Below, piece by piece: positions 49,725-58,195 of a DNA stretch of 64,000 nucleotides. The notes beneath the pieces are model-generated. The model did not search any database. It was not told the origin of the DNA and saw only the letters and a program-made list of their open reading frames with translations. The position numbers and the translations under genes were made by a program. Every line of letters starts with the position of its first letter. Position 1 is the stretch's first letter. Origin of the DNA: Acidimicrobiales bacterium (lineage in GTDB: Bacteria; Actinomycetota; Acidimicrobiia; Acidimicrobiales; SZUA-35); NCBI GenBank assembly GCA_041394265.1, contig JAWKIO010000005.1, positions 930,001 to 994,000 of the forward strand, read 5' to 3'.

Positions 49725-50960
49725 CTAGCCGAGCGAGAGGTCGACCTCGACCGGTGCCAGGGCGCCGACTGCTGGCCCGAGCAGGGCCAGCAGTCCCGCT
49801 CGGACGGGGCCGCTCACTGTCGGACCATCGGTGATCTGCGAAACCACGACGTCGGGGTACAGCCGGAGATTGCGGCGCAAGCCGTCGTTCAACGAGCGAA
49901 TGTAGGGCGCCAGCGCTCGACCAGTCGTGCCGTCGATGATGATGCGACTCGGGTCGATGAGTGCGCTCAGCGCAACGATGCTCGAGATCACGTAGTCGAG
50001 GGTGTCATCGATCACGGCCATGCCCGCAGCGTCTCCGGTTTCGGCGGCATCGAGCACCCCGGCAACCGAGAGCTCTCGCTTGGCGAGCGCCGCCGGGTCG
50101 AAATCCGGATGTTGCTGCCAGCGCTCGACGATGCCTGCGGCGTTGATGAATCGCTCGAGCGGGCCACGCCCACCGGCACGACGGGAGTAGAGCTTGTCGA
50201 TGCTCGAGATCAAGAAGCCGATCTCGCCAGCGGCGCCGTGGGCACCTCGCAGCAACGCTCCGCCGGAGAAGATGGCCGACCCCACGCGCTCACCAATCGA
50301 GAAGACCACGAAGCTCTCGAGGGCCACGGCTTGACCCTGCCAGTGGTGGGCGTAGGCACCGAGCGACACATCGTTCTCCACGATGAAGACGACCTCGTTG
50401 GGGTCGAAGTGACGCTCGAAGGTCGGGCCCAGCGGCACGTCGTTCCAGTCGAGGTTCGGGGCGTCGAGCGCCATTCCGCGGGCCGAGTCGACCAGTCCGG
50501 GGACCCCGATGGTCACGGCCCGAACCGGCAGCCCAAGGTCGGCCGCCAACGCCTTTGCCTCACCGAGCGTCACCGAACAGTACTCGAGCGCAAGGTCCTT
50601 GGTGAGCGAGCTTCCGAGATCATCCGGACGATGCTCCACTCGCCCGACGACGTCGCCACTGGCGTCGGCGACGACTCCGGTCACGACACCGTCCTGGAAG
50701 CTGATGCCGAGGAGCGAGCCATACGCCGGGTTGTACTGCATTACCTCACCCGGTCGGCCCGGTCGGCTGGTGTCGGTCCCGGCGGCCACCACCTGCCCCG
50801 AGCCGAGGAGGTACTGGATGATCCGGGTGATCGTCGGCGACGACAACCCGGTGACCCGAGTGAGGTCCGCCCGGCTCATCGACCGCTCGACGAGCGCCGT
50901 CAGCACCAACGAGCGGTTCTGTTCTGAGACATCGATTTGCGAACGCGGTGGTGTGGCCAT
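49725..50960 (-). CDS. ROK-family transcriptional regulator lacking the zinc motif
   Basis: This 411-residue protein has an N-terminal winged helix (SMSRADLTRVTGLSSPTITR, about residues 25-50) and a C-terminal ROK sugar-kinase-like domain (VTIGVPGLVDSARGMALDAP, VENDVSLGAYAHHW, GAHGAAGEIGF). The ROK zinc motif CxCGxxGC is absent; the equivalent position reads GGRGPLERF, without cysteines. It probably senses a sugar or its phosphate. It is divergent from the Mrp antiporter operon across 190 bp and has a possible operator in that region. The ATG at 50960 is used; upstream in-frame sequence crosses the promoter. Confidence 0.85.
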   Translation of the reverse strand: MATPPRSQIDVSEQNRSLVLTALVERSMSRADLTRVTGLSSPTITRIIQYLLGSGQVVAAGTDTSRPGRPGEVMQYNPAYGSLLGISFQDGVVTGVVADASGDVVGRVEHRPDDLGSSLTKDLALEYCSVTLGEAKALAADLGLPVRAVTIGVPGLVDSARGMALDAPNLDWNDVPLGPTFERHFDPNEVVFIVENDVSLGAYAHHWQGQAVALESFVVFSIGERVGSAIFSGGALLRGAHGAAGEIGFLISSIDKLYSRRAGGRGPLERFINAAGIVERWQQHPDFDPAALAKRELSVAGVLDAAETGDAAGMAVIDDTLDYVISSIVALSALIDPSRIIIDGTTGRALAPYIRSLNDGLRRNLRLYPDVVVSQITDGPTVSGPVRAGLLALLGPAVGALAPVEVDLSLG

Positions 50961-51007
50961 GACTCCGAGGCAGGGAGAGTGGGGGCCGCCGGCAACCGAG
51001 CGTAGCA

Positions 51008-51027
51008 ATTGACAAGAACGTTTCAAT
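51008..51027. promoter_or_regulatory. Inverted repeat near the ROK regulator start (possible operator)
   Basis: ATTGA (51008-51012) and TCAAT (51023-51027) flank a centre that includes the palindrome AACGTT (51017-51022). It lies 48 bp upstream of the ROK gene start and 124 bp upstream of mrpA. Similar TTGA/TCAA-flanked sites serve ROK and LacI-type regulators. Evidence is sequence symmetry only. Confidence 0.35.
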
Positions 51028-51079
51028 ACCGCGTCAACTCGACCGTGTCGATCTCCCCTCACACGGCGCCGACAACGTT

Positions 51080-51150
51080 CACAAGAAAGACATATTATTT
51101 TATGTGTATTTTATTGCGTTGATTTTGATAGGTGTCTACATTGATCGACG
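51080..51150 (+). promoter_or_regulatory. AT-rich promoter region of the Mrp operon
   Basis: Positions 51085-51135 are strikingly AT-rich for this genome (TATTATTTTATG, TATTTTATTGCG and TTGATTTTGATAGG are visible). It ends 15 bp before the mrpA ATG. Several -10-like hexamers are possible, so the transcription start cannot be fixed. No clear Shine-Dalgarno precedes the ATG. Confidence 0.5.
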
Positions 51151-53430
51151 ATGATCGTTGCCCTTCTCGCACTCCACGTTGCGGCCATTCCTGCCATCGC
51201 GCTGGCTGCGAACCGCCTCGGTCGACGTGGGCTGCTGATCGGTGCCGTGCCCACGCTCACAACAGCGCTCTGGGCTGCAGGCAACCCAGGAGCACCCACC
51301 GCCTCGGCGAGCTGGGTCCGCGGCCTCGATCTCTCGCTCACCTTCCAGCTCGGCCCGGTGGCGCGGCTCATGACCCTGCTCGTCGGCGGCATCGGTGCCC
51401 TCGTCTTCGTCTATGCCCACGGCTACTTCTCCGACACCGCCGCCAACCTCGGTCGGTTCGGCGCCACGCTCATGGCCTTCACGACCTCGATGCTCGGACT
51501 CGTCTGGGCCGACTCGGCGTGGACCCTCTTCATCTTCTGGGAGGCCACGTCGATCACCTCTTTCCTCCTCGTGGGATTCAAGAACACCGATTCGGCGAGC
51601 CGAACGGCCGCTCGCCGAGCACTCACCATCACCGTTGCCGGAGGCCTCGCTCTCCTCGCCGGACTCGTCGTGCTGGTCGACGCCACCGGCACCGACCGGC
51701 TCAGCGAGATGGCCGCGGCCATCGCCAACGGCGCCGAGCTCCCGACCACCTCTGCCGCCGCGGCCGCTGCACTGATCGTCGTTGGTGCCGCCACCAAGTC
51801 CGCCCAGTTCCCCTTCCACGTGTGGCTGCCGGGAGCCATGTCCGCCCCAACGCCGGTGAGCGCGTTCCTTCACTCCGCCACCATGGTCAAGGCGGGCGTA
51901 TTGTTGTTGGCCCTCACGGCACCGATGCTCGCTTCGTCGAGTTGGTGGACCCCACTCGGTCTGTTCTTCGGTGGAACGTCGATGCTCTGGGGTGCCATCG
52001 GTGCATTGCGCCACCACGACGCCAAGCTGATCTTGGCGTGGGGCACGGTGTCGCAGCTCGGCCTTCTGGTGTCACTGCTCGCCATCGGCACGGCGAAGGC
52101 GGCCTTTGCCGCCATCTCACTGCTCTTCGCACACGCCATCTTCAAAGCCGCCCTCTTCATGGTCGTCGGCGAGATCGACGTCCGCACCGGCACTCGCAAC
52201 ATCACCGAACTCCGTGGCCTCGCTCGCAGCATGCCCCTTGCGTTTGCGACCGCCGTTGCGGCCGGCGCCTCGATGGCCGGGGTGCCGCCATTGCTCGGCT
52301 TCGCCGCCAAGGAGGCGGCCGTCGAGGCCATCGTCAAACTCGAGGGAGCGGAACGGCTCTTCGTCGGCGGCATCGTCGTCGGGGGATCGGTGCTCACCGT
52401 GGCCTACACCGTGCGGTTCCTCCTCGGCGTCTTCGGCCCATTCGGCTCCAACCCGGGGGCGGCGCCGACCCCGGTCCAGAAGGCGCGACCCACGCTGGGA
52501 CTCCCGTCGGTCGTGCTCGGCGCCACCGGAGTCATCGGCTACCTCTTCCTCGGGGTCGTCAACGACCTCGTGTCCCCCGCGGCCGTCCGAATCAACGCGG
52601 GTGCCGACGTCTACTCGCTCTACCGTTGGCCGGGGCTGACGGTGGGGCTGGCGCTCTCCGTTGCGATCGTCGCCGTCGGCAGCGCCGTTGGCTGGTCGAT
52701 CGCCCGGCGTTCGACCACGGTGCCACGTCCGCTCGGGGCGTCACTCGTCGACGCTTCGATCGATGAAGCCATCTCGCGAGCACGCCGCGTCACCGGCCGC
52801 GTCCAACATGGTTCACTCCCGCTGTACGTGGCCACGATGGCGAGCGTTGCGGCCCTTGCGACCACACCGTTCCTCTGGAGTCTCGACACCTCGTCCCTGC
52901 GGTGGTGGGACCTCCCCGTCCAAGGTGCGCTGGCCCTGGCTGCCGTGGGCACCGCGTCGACCACCCTGCTCGTGACCTCTCGACTGGGCGCCGCGCTGGC
53001 CCTGGGCAGTGTCGGCATCGCGGTGAGCGGGCTGTTCGTTGTCCACGGCGCCCCCGACCTCGTCCTCACCCAGCTCTTGGTCGAAACCGTCGTCGTCGTC
53101 GGGTTCGTCGTCGGCCTCGGCCATCTCGATCAGGAGTTCCCCCGCAGCGGCCAGGTGTGGAGAACGACGCGAGTGGTCGTGTCGGGTCTCGTCGGTGGCG
53201 GTGTCGCCATTGCGCTCGCCGCTACGGCCACCGCACCAACGGTTGCGTCGTCATCGGCCGAACTGGCCGACGGCGCCGTCAATGAGGGAGGGGGCAACAA
53301 CCTCGTCAACGTCATCCTCACCGACCTTCGTGCGCTCGACACCGTCGGCGAGGTCGTGGTCCTCGCCGTCGTTGCGCTCGGAGTGCTCGCCCTTGCTCGA
53401 CCCAGCAAAACAGCAGAGGACGCACCATGA
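51151..53430 (+). CDS. mrpA: Mrp (Mnh) Na+/H+ antiporter subunit A
   Basis: MrpA is the largest subunit of the multi-subunit Na+(Li+)/H+ antiporter and is related to NuoL of complex I. The 759-residue membrane protein has the TM5 Glu in LFIFWEATSITSFLLVGF, the TM7-8 region AATKSAQFPFHVWLPGAMSA with key Lys and His, and PTPVSAFLHSATMVKAGVLL. The C-terminal MbhD/MbhE-like part follows (FVVHGAPDLVLTQLLVETVV and NNLVNVILTDLRALDTVGEV). It is somewhat shorter than Bacillus MrpA (about 800). The operon A-G is complete and each gene overlaps the next. It supports Na+ export and pH homeostasis. Confidence 0.93.
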   Translation: MIVALLALHVAAIPAIALAANRLGRRGLLIGAVPTLTTALWAAGNPGAPTASASWVRGLDLSLTFQLGPVARLMTLLVGGIGALVFVYAHGYFSDTAANLGRFGATLMAFTTSMLGLVWADSAWTLFIFWEATSITSFLLVGFKNTDSASRTAARRALTITVAGGLALLAGLVVLVDATGTDRLSEMAAAIANGAELPTTSAAAAAALIVVGAATKSAQFPFHVWLPGAMSAPTPVSAFLHSATMVKAGVLLLALTAPMLASSSWWTPLGLFFGGTSMLWGAIGALRHHDAKLILAWGTVSQLGLLVSLLAIGTAKAAFAAISLLFAHAIFKAALFMVVGEIDVRTGTRNITELRGLARSMPLAFATAVAAGASMAGVPPLLGFAAKEAAVEAIVKLEGAERLFVGGIVVGGSVLTVAYTVRFLLGVFGPFGSNPGAAPTPVQKARPTLGLPSVVLGATGVIGYLFLGVVNDLVSPAAVRINAGADVYSLYRWPGLTVGLALSVAIVAVGSAVGWSIARRSTTVPRPLGASLVDASIDEAISRARRVTGRVQHGSLPLYVATMASVAALATTPFLWSLDTSSLRWWDLPVQGALALAAVGTASTTLLVTSRLGAALALGSVGIAVSGLFVVHGAPDLVLTQLLVETVVVVGFVVGLGHLDQEFPRSGQVWRTTRVVVSGLVGGGVAIALAATATAPTVASSSAELADGAVNEGGGNNLVNVILTDLRALDTVGEVVVLAVVALGVLALARPSKTAEDAP

Positions 53431-53849
53431 TCGCCACCCGATCCCCCATTGTCCGGCTCGGGGTCCGAGCCGCCACGCCGCCAGCACTGATGACGGCGAC
53501 CTTCTTGTTCTTCGCTGGGCACAACCGTCCGGGCGGTGGTTTCGCCGCCGGCCTGCTCCTCGGCGCCGTCATTGCCCTGCGGACCGTTGCCGGCCTGCCG
53601 CTTCCCGCAGCGCCGACTCGCTTCCTCGCCGCCGGCATCGCCACGATCGCCCTCGTGGCGCTGGCGCCGATCGTCGGCGGCGCGGTCCTTCTCGATCAGG
53701 TCGTCGTCAAGACCAGCGTGCCGCTGCTCGGCACGGTGAAGGCCGGTTCCGCCCTCGTGTTCGACCTGGGCGTCACACTCGTCGTCGTTGGCCTGATCGT
53801 CGCCGTCCTCGACGGGCTCGGTGCCGATGAGTTGGGAGCGGCCGAATGA
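53427..53849 (+). CDS. mrpB: Mrp antiporter subunit B
   Basis: This is a 140-residue subunit with four predicted helices. The family motif LFFAGHNRPGGGFAAGLLLG near residue 30 is diagnostic of MnhB/MrpB. Its ATG overlaps the mrpA stop (ATGA), indicating coupled translation. MrpB helps form the cation path with MrpA and C. Confidence 0.92.
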   Translation: MIATRSPIVRLGVRAATPPALMTATFLFFAGHNRPGGGFAAGLLLGAVIALRTVAGLPLPAAPTRFLAAGIATIALVALAPIVGGAVLLDQVVVKTSVPLLGTVKAGSALVFDLGVTLVVVGLIVAVLDGLGADELGAAE

Positions 53850-54277
53850 GTGCATCACTCATCTTCGCCATCGCCGGTCTCGCCACGATCGGCACCTACC
53901 TGATCACCTCGCGTTCACTCAGCCGGATCGTTCTCGGGTTCTCGCTCTTCGGCCACGCGACCGTGCTCGCCCTCCTGGCTGCGGGCGGACCGGCAGGCGA
54001 TGCTCCGATCGCAGATCAGACCACCGTCGAAGCCGCGGCTGATCCGTTGCCCCAAGCGCTCGCCCTCACGGCGATCGTGATCTCGTTCGGCCTCACCCTG
54101 TTCCTCCTCGCCCTCGCTCGGCGTCAGCAACAACTCACCGGCGACGACCTGGTCGAGGACGACCTCGAGGATCACCGCGTTGCGGCCGATGCCGATGCCG
54201 AGGACGCTCGTGAGGCGGCCGCTCGGGCCGAGGCCGAACGAGTCGAAGCCAACCCGGGACCGGAGGTGTGGTCATGA
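53846..54277 (+). CDS. mrpC: Mrp antiporter subunit C (NuoK-like)
   Basis: This is a 143-residue subunit homologous to NuoK, with three helices (TYLITSRSLSRIVLGFSLFG and ALALTAIVISFGLTLFLLAL). It has a charged C-terminal tail of about 45 residues, rich in Asp, Glu and Ala, longer than in many MrpC proteins. Start and stop overlap the neighbouring mrp genes by four bases each. Confidence 0.91.
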   Translation: MSASLIFAIAGLATIGTYLITSRSLSRIVLGFSLFGHATVLALLAAGGPAGDAPIADQTTVEAAADPLPQALALTAIVISFGLTLFLLALARRQQQLTGDDLVEDDLEDHRVAADADAEDAREAAARAEAERVEANPGPEVWS

Positions 54278-55764
54278 CCACGTTGATGGCGCTCCTCGTC
54301 CTCGGGCCGCTGCTGGCGGCCGGTGTCGTGCTCGTCGCCGGCAACCGACACCTCGGACGCGATCTGGTCACCCTGATCACACTGCTCTTCACCGCCGGGT
54401 CCAGCGCCGTGATCGCCGTCGACGTTGCTCGCAACGGCACCCAGGTGCTCAGGGTCGGCGGTTGGCGTCCCGATCTCGGCATCGTGCTGGTCGCCGACCT
54501 GTTCGCCGTGTTGGTCCTCGTCGTTGCGATGTGCACGATCCTGGTCGTCGAACTCTTCGCCATCGGCCAGCGTCGGACCATTGCCGGTGTCGACCCCTCC
54601 TTGGTCGGTCCGGTCCTCCTCGTCCTGACGGCTGGCGTTGCCCTGTCGATCCTCACCGGCGATCTGTTCACACTGTTCGTCGCGTTCGAGCTCATCCTCG
54701 TGTCGAGCTATGTCCTGTTGACCCATCAGGGGCAGCGGTCGCAGATTCGATCCGGCATGACCTACGTGGTGATCAATCTGCTTGCGTCGACCTTCTTCCT
54801 CTTCGGCCTGGCGATCGTCTATGCCTCGACCGGCACGGTCAACATGGCGCTGCTCGCCGAGCGCATTCCTGACCTGCCAGATCCGCTTCGCCTCGGGATC
54901 GGGCTGTGGTTCCTCGTCGTGTTCGGCACGAAGGCGGCGATGTTCCCACTGTTCTCCTGGCTTCCTGATGCCTACCCCACCGCCCCGACGACCATCACCG
55001 CCGTGTTCGCCGGGCTGCTCAGCAAGATCGGTGTCTACGTGATGATCCGATTCCAAGTACTCACCGGCATGGACGACCTGGGTCCGATCGTGCTGGTGCT
55101 CGCCGGGGCGACGATGGTCGTCGGCGTCGTCGGCGCCCTTGCCCAGGACGACGTCAAGCGGATCCTGTCGTTCCACGTCGTGAGCCAGATCGGCTACATG
55201 CTCATGGGCTTGGGGTTGTTCTCGGTGGCCGGCATTGCCGGCGCGATGCTCTTCCTCATCCACCACATGCCGGTGAAGACCGTGCTCTTCCTGGTCGGCG
55301 GTCTGGTCGAGGACGATCAGGGAACCAGTTCGCTCAAACGTGTCAGCGGGTTGGCAGCGCGCCGGCCGTACCTGGCGGCACTGTTCGCCCTGCCCGCGAT
55401 GAACCTCGCCGGCCTGCCGCCCCTGTCCGGCTTCGTCGCCAAGCTCTCGCTCGTGGATGCGGGAATCGCCGTACGCTCGGTCCCGATTGTCGTCGTCTCG
55501 CTCGTCGTCAGCCTCTTCACCCTGCTGTCGATGTCCAAGATCTGGCTCGGCGTGTTCTGGGGGACACCGTCCGAGCCCGTCCCCGGTGCCCGTGCACGTT
55601 CTGCTTCAGGTACGTCGAAGTGGATCATGAATGGTGCCACCACCCTCGCCATCGCCGGCACGCTCGGTATCGCCCTGTTTGCCGGGACCCTGTTCGATCT
55701 CAGCGAGCGTGCCGCCATCGAGCTGATCGACGCCCGGCCCTACGTCGAGGCGGTCTGGCCATGA
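54274..55764 (+). CDS. mrpD: Mrp antiporter subunit D (NuoM/N-like)
   Basis: This 496-residue, roughly 14-helix subunit is related to NuoM/NuoN. The essential TM5 Glu lies in LFTLFVAFELILVSSYVLLT, the TM7 Lys in GTKAAMFPLFSWLPDAYPTA, and TITAVFAGLLSKIGVYVMIR and HVVSQIGYMLMGLGLF follow. I start at the ATG at 54274 overlapping the mrpC stop; a GTG two codons upstream is also in frame. Confidence 0.93.
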   Translation: MTTLMALLVLGPLLAAGVVLVAGNRHLGRDLVTLITLLFTAGSSAVIAVDVARNGTQVLRVGGWRPDLGIVLVADLFAVLVLVVAMCTILVVELFAIGQRRTIAGVDPSLVGPVLLVLTAGVALSILTGDLFTLFVAFELILVSSYVLLTHQGQRSQIRSGMTYVVINLLASTFFLFGLAIVYASTGTVNMALLAERIPDLPDPLRLGIGLWFLVVFGTKAAMFPLFSWLPDAYPTAPTTITAVFAGLLSKIGVYVMIRFQVLTGMDDLGPIVLVLAGATMVVGVVGALAQDDVKRILSFHVVSQIGYMLMGLGLFSVAGIAGAMLFLIHHMPVKTVLFLVGGLVEDDQGTSSLKRVSGLAARRPYLAALFALPAMNLAGLPPLSGFVAKLSLVDAGIAVRSVPIVVVSLVVSLFTLLSMSKIWLGVFWGTPSEPVPGARARSASGTSKWIMNGATTLAIAGTLGIALFAGTLFDLSERAAIELIDARPYVEAVWP

Positions 55765-56315
55765 GCAGTGACGCCGCCACCCATCGCGCTGCGCCGTGGC
55801 GCTCGCCACTGGCCATCGTTGGTGTCGCCGCGCTGATCCTCGTGTGGTGTGCACTCTGGGGTTCGTTCAGCTTTGCCAATGTTGCCTCCGGTTCGGTCGT
55901 CGCCGTCGTTGCCGCCTGGCCAGTCCTCGGACAGGCATCGCTCGCCGAGCGGGTCCGCCCGGTGGCTCTGCTGCGGCTCGTCGGCCCCGTGCTCGCCGAT
56001 CTCGCCACCTCGACGGTGCACGTTGCGTGGGAGGCCCTTACACCGACCGACCACACCCAGGAGTCGGTCATCGAGGTCCCCCTCCCCAGCGAAGCACGGG
56101 CTCACCTCCTCGTCATGGTGATCGCGATCACCCTCACCCCGGGGACCGCCGTCGTCGATGCGGATCCCGACTCGGGTGTCCTCTACCTGCACCTGCTCCA
56201 CGACGACCGCCGCAGCGCAACCACTCGACAAGTCGAACGGCTGGCAGCGCTCGTCGCTGCTGCGCTCCCGGCCGCCGACACCAGCTCCCAGACCCCGAAG
56301 GAGGCGACCTCATGA
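55761..56315 (+). CDS. mrpE: Mrp antiporter subunit E
   Basis: This is a 184-residue subunit with two or three N-terminal helices and a cytoplasmic domain. The family features are VHVAWEALTPTDHTQESVIE, VMVIAITLTPGTAVVDADPD and YLHLLHDD. ATGA overlaps join it to mrpD and mrpF. MrpE is thought to help assembly or stability of the complex. Confidence 0.9.
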   Translation: MSSDAATHRAAPWRSPLAIVGVAALILVWCALWGSFSFANVASGSVVAVVAAWPVLGQASLAERVRPVALLRLVGPVLADLATSTVHVAWEALTPTDHTQESVIEVPLPSEARAHLLVMVIAITLTPGTAVVDADPDSGVLYLHLLHDDRRSATTRQVERLAALVAAALPAADTSSQTPKEATS

Positions 56316-56599
56316 ACGTCGTGACCGTGATCGTCTACAGCGCACTCGGCATGACCGCTCTCGCCGGCGCAACGCGGGTGGCGCGCGGACCATCCCTCGC
56401 CGACCGCGTGGCAGCGCTCGACGTCATGCTGGTCGCGCTCATGGCCGCCATCGCCGCCGACGCCGGGTTCCGTCAGGACGCAACGAACCTCGCTCTGATC
56501 CTGGTCGTCGCCATCGTGGGCTTCACCGCAACCGTCGCTGCCAGCCGCTTCATCGAGCACGAGAGCTTCGGGCCCCAGCCGAACGGTGAGCGACCATGA
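56312..56599 (+). CDS. mrpF: Mrp antiporter subunit F
   Basis: This is a 95-residue subunit with three helices. It has the family pattern RVARGPSLADRVAALDVMLV in the first loop and NLALILVVAIVGFTATVAAS in the last helix. GGAGG lies about ten bases upstream of the ATG at 56312. It overlaps mrpE and mrpG by four bases each. Confidence 0.91.
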   Translation: MNVVTVIVYSALGMTALAGATRVARGPSLADRVAALDVMLVALMAAIAADAGFRQDATNLALILVVAIVGFTATVAASRFIEHESFGPQPNGERP

Positions 56600-56973
56600 A
56601 CCCGGTCGGCGCAAGTCTCATGATCGCCGGTGCCCTTCTGGCCTTGTCCGCCGGCTTGGGCATGCTGCGGTTCCGCACGCCCTATGCCCGATTCCACGCG
56701 GCGGGCAAGGCAAGCCCGGTTGCGTTTATCCTCGTTGCCCTGGGCGCCATGACCGAACTGACGTGGGACGGCATCATCCTGCTCGGCGTCGCCGTGGCTG
56801 CGATGATCCTCACCCTGCCCGTCGGTGTCCATCTCCTCTTCCGAGCCACTCACCGCACGACGTCGGGCACGCACCTGGTCACCGACGCCCTCGTCGGGGC
56901 CGAAGCGTTCGCGGCGGACCGGCGCCGCCGATCCACACGGTCCGTCGCTCGGCCGTCGGAGCAGGGGGAGTGA
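56596..56973 (+). CDS. mrpG: Mrp antiporter subunit G
   Basis: This is a 125-residue subunit with three helices. The diagnostic LGMLRFRTPYARFHAAGKAS near residue 22 is present. A basic, Arg-rich C-terminal tail of about 20 residues extends beyond the family core. It is the last antiporter gene; a winged-helix regulator starts 1 bp after its stop. Confidence 0.91.
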   Translation: MNPVGASLMIAGALLALSAGLGMLRFRTPYARFHAAGKASPVAFILVALGAMTELTWDGIILLGVAVAAMILTLPVGVHLLFRATHRTTSGTHLVTDALVGAEAFAADRRRRSTRSVARPSEQGE

Positions 56974-56974
56974 G

Positions 56975-57328
56975 ATGGCGGAACCCGACGAGCACCGACA
57001 CACCCAGCAGAATGCATATGATCGAGCAATGGCATTGCTCGATCTCGACACTCCGAAGCACGGTTGGACCTTTCTCACCAACCATGCGCACGTGTTGATC
57101 GCCATCAGCCGCAACGGCGACCTACGCCAGCGCGACATCTCACAGGTGGTCGGGATCACGCAGGGCGCCGTCCAGCGCATCCTCGATGATCTCGAAGAAG
57201 GCGGGTACATCCGACGCCAGCGCGTCGGACGTCGCAACCGCTACGAGATCGTCTCCGGCGTTGCGCTGCGGCACCCACTCGAGGAGAACCACACCATCGA
57301 CGAGCTCCTCGCCACGCTGGAAGACTGA
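56975..57328 (+). CDS. Winged-helix (MarR-like) regulator at the end of the Mrp operon
   Basis: This is a 117-residue DNA-binding protein with a winged helix-turn-helix: ISRNGDLRQRDISQVVGITQ, AVQRILDDLEEGGYIRRQRV and a short wing RRNRYEIV. It has no sensor domain beyond helical ends. The ATG at 56975, with GGGGGAG about six bases upstream, is 1 bp after mrpG, so the gene is part of the operon. It may adjust antiporter expression or act elsewhere. MarR-type folds of this length without ligand pockets are common. Confidence 0.8.
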   Translation: MAEPDEHRHTQQNAYDRAMALLDLDTPKHGWTFLTNHAHVLIAISRNGDLRQRDISQVVGITQGAVQRILDDLEEGGYIRRQRVGRRNRYEIVSGVALRHPLEENHTIDELLATLED

Positions 57329-57334
57329 ATCCGA

Positions 57335-58195
57335 GTGGTGCGCCGACGCTGCGCTCGTTCGGCCATTCTCGCCGGCGCCATCATGTGTGTCGCCGCCTCG
57401 TCGGGATGCTCCGACGACCGTGCCGCTGCCAACAGTGCCGCCGCCAACAGTGCCGCCGCAGCCGACACCGCCGCGTCGGTGACCCCAGCGACCGATGACG
57501 CAGACCTCCCAACCCCGTCGACGCCACCAACGAGCGAGTCACCGACGACCGTCCCTTCGAGCGCCCGCACCTCCGTCACCCTCCCCCCTCGATCGCTGTC
57601 ACCGCTCGAGCTGACACCGCACGCCTTCACGTCATCGATCGATGAACTCGATGCCGTCGTACTCGATCGCATGGTCGGATCGAGCTGGACCGAGGGGTGC
57701 CCGTTCCCGCTCGACCAACTTCGCTACGTCCAGGTCACCCACCACACGCCCGATGGGGGGCAGGCCGTCGGCGAACTGGTCGTTGATGCCGAAGTTGCCG
57801 AGGACATCGTCGCCGTCTTCGCCGAACTCTTCGCTGTCGCATTCCCGATCGAATCGCTGCGCCTGGTCGACGACTTCGGCGCCGACGACCTCCGCTCGAT
57901 GCAGGCGAACAACACCTCCGCCTTCAACTGCCGCTTCGTCGCCGGCACGTCCACCTGGTCGTGGCATGCATTCGGCCGGGCGATCGACCTCAACCCGCTC
58001 GTCAACCCCTACGTGACGCCCAACGGCATCGACCCGCCCGAAGGATCGGCCTATGCCGATCGATCCCAGCAGGTGCCAGGCATGATCCAACCCGGTGATG
58101 CCGTCACGAGTGGCTTCGCCACCATCGGCTGGGCATGGGGCGGAAGCTGGGCCGGCGGACAGGATTATCAGCACTTCGACCGACGCGATGGCTGA
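57335..58195 (+). CDS. Secreted M15-family D,D-carboxypeptidase-like lipoprotein
   Basis: This is a 286-residue protein. A basic, hydrophobic signal ends in a lipobox-like AASSGCSD. A long Ala/Thr/Pro-rich linker follows (about residues 30-95), then a Peptidase_M15_4-type zinc peptidase domain. The zinc-site segment SWHAFGRAIDLNPLVNPYVT and the terminal GWAWGGSWAGGQDYQHFDRR carry the His and Asp ligands typical of VanY/endolysin-like L-Ala-D-Glu or D-Ala-D-Ala peptidases. It probably trims peptidoglycan at the cell surface. The GTG at 57335 lies 6 bp after the regulator stop. Its 3' end overlaps the nuclease gene by 8 bp. Confidence 0.86.
   Translation: MVRRRCARSAILAGAIMCVAASSGCSDDRAAANSAAANSAAAADTAASVTPATDDADLPTPSTPPTSESPTTVPSSARTSVTLPPRSLSPLELTPHAFTSSIDELDAVVLDRMVGSSWTEGCPFPLDQLRYVQVTHHTPDGGQAVGELVVDAEVAEDIVAVFAELFAVAFPIESLRLVDDFGADDLRSMQANNTSAFNCRFVAGTSTWSWHAFGRAIDLNPLVNPYVTPNGIDPPEGSAYADRSQQVPGMIQPGDAVTSGFATIGWAWGGSWAGGQDYQHFDRRDG

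Noticed and set aside
51132..52766. A 544-codon frame overlapping mrpA
   Set aside because: Same strand but different frame from mrpA, basic and repetitive in composition; mrpA is unmistakable.
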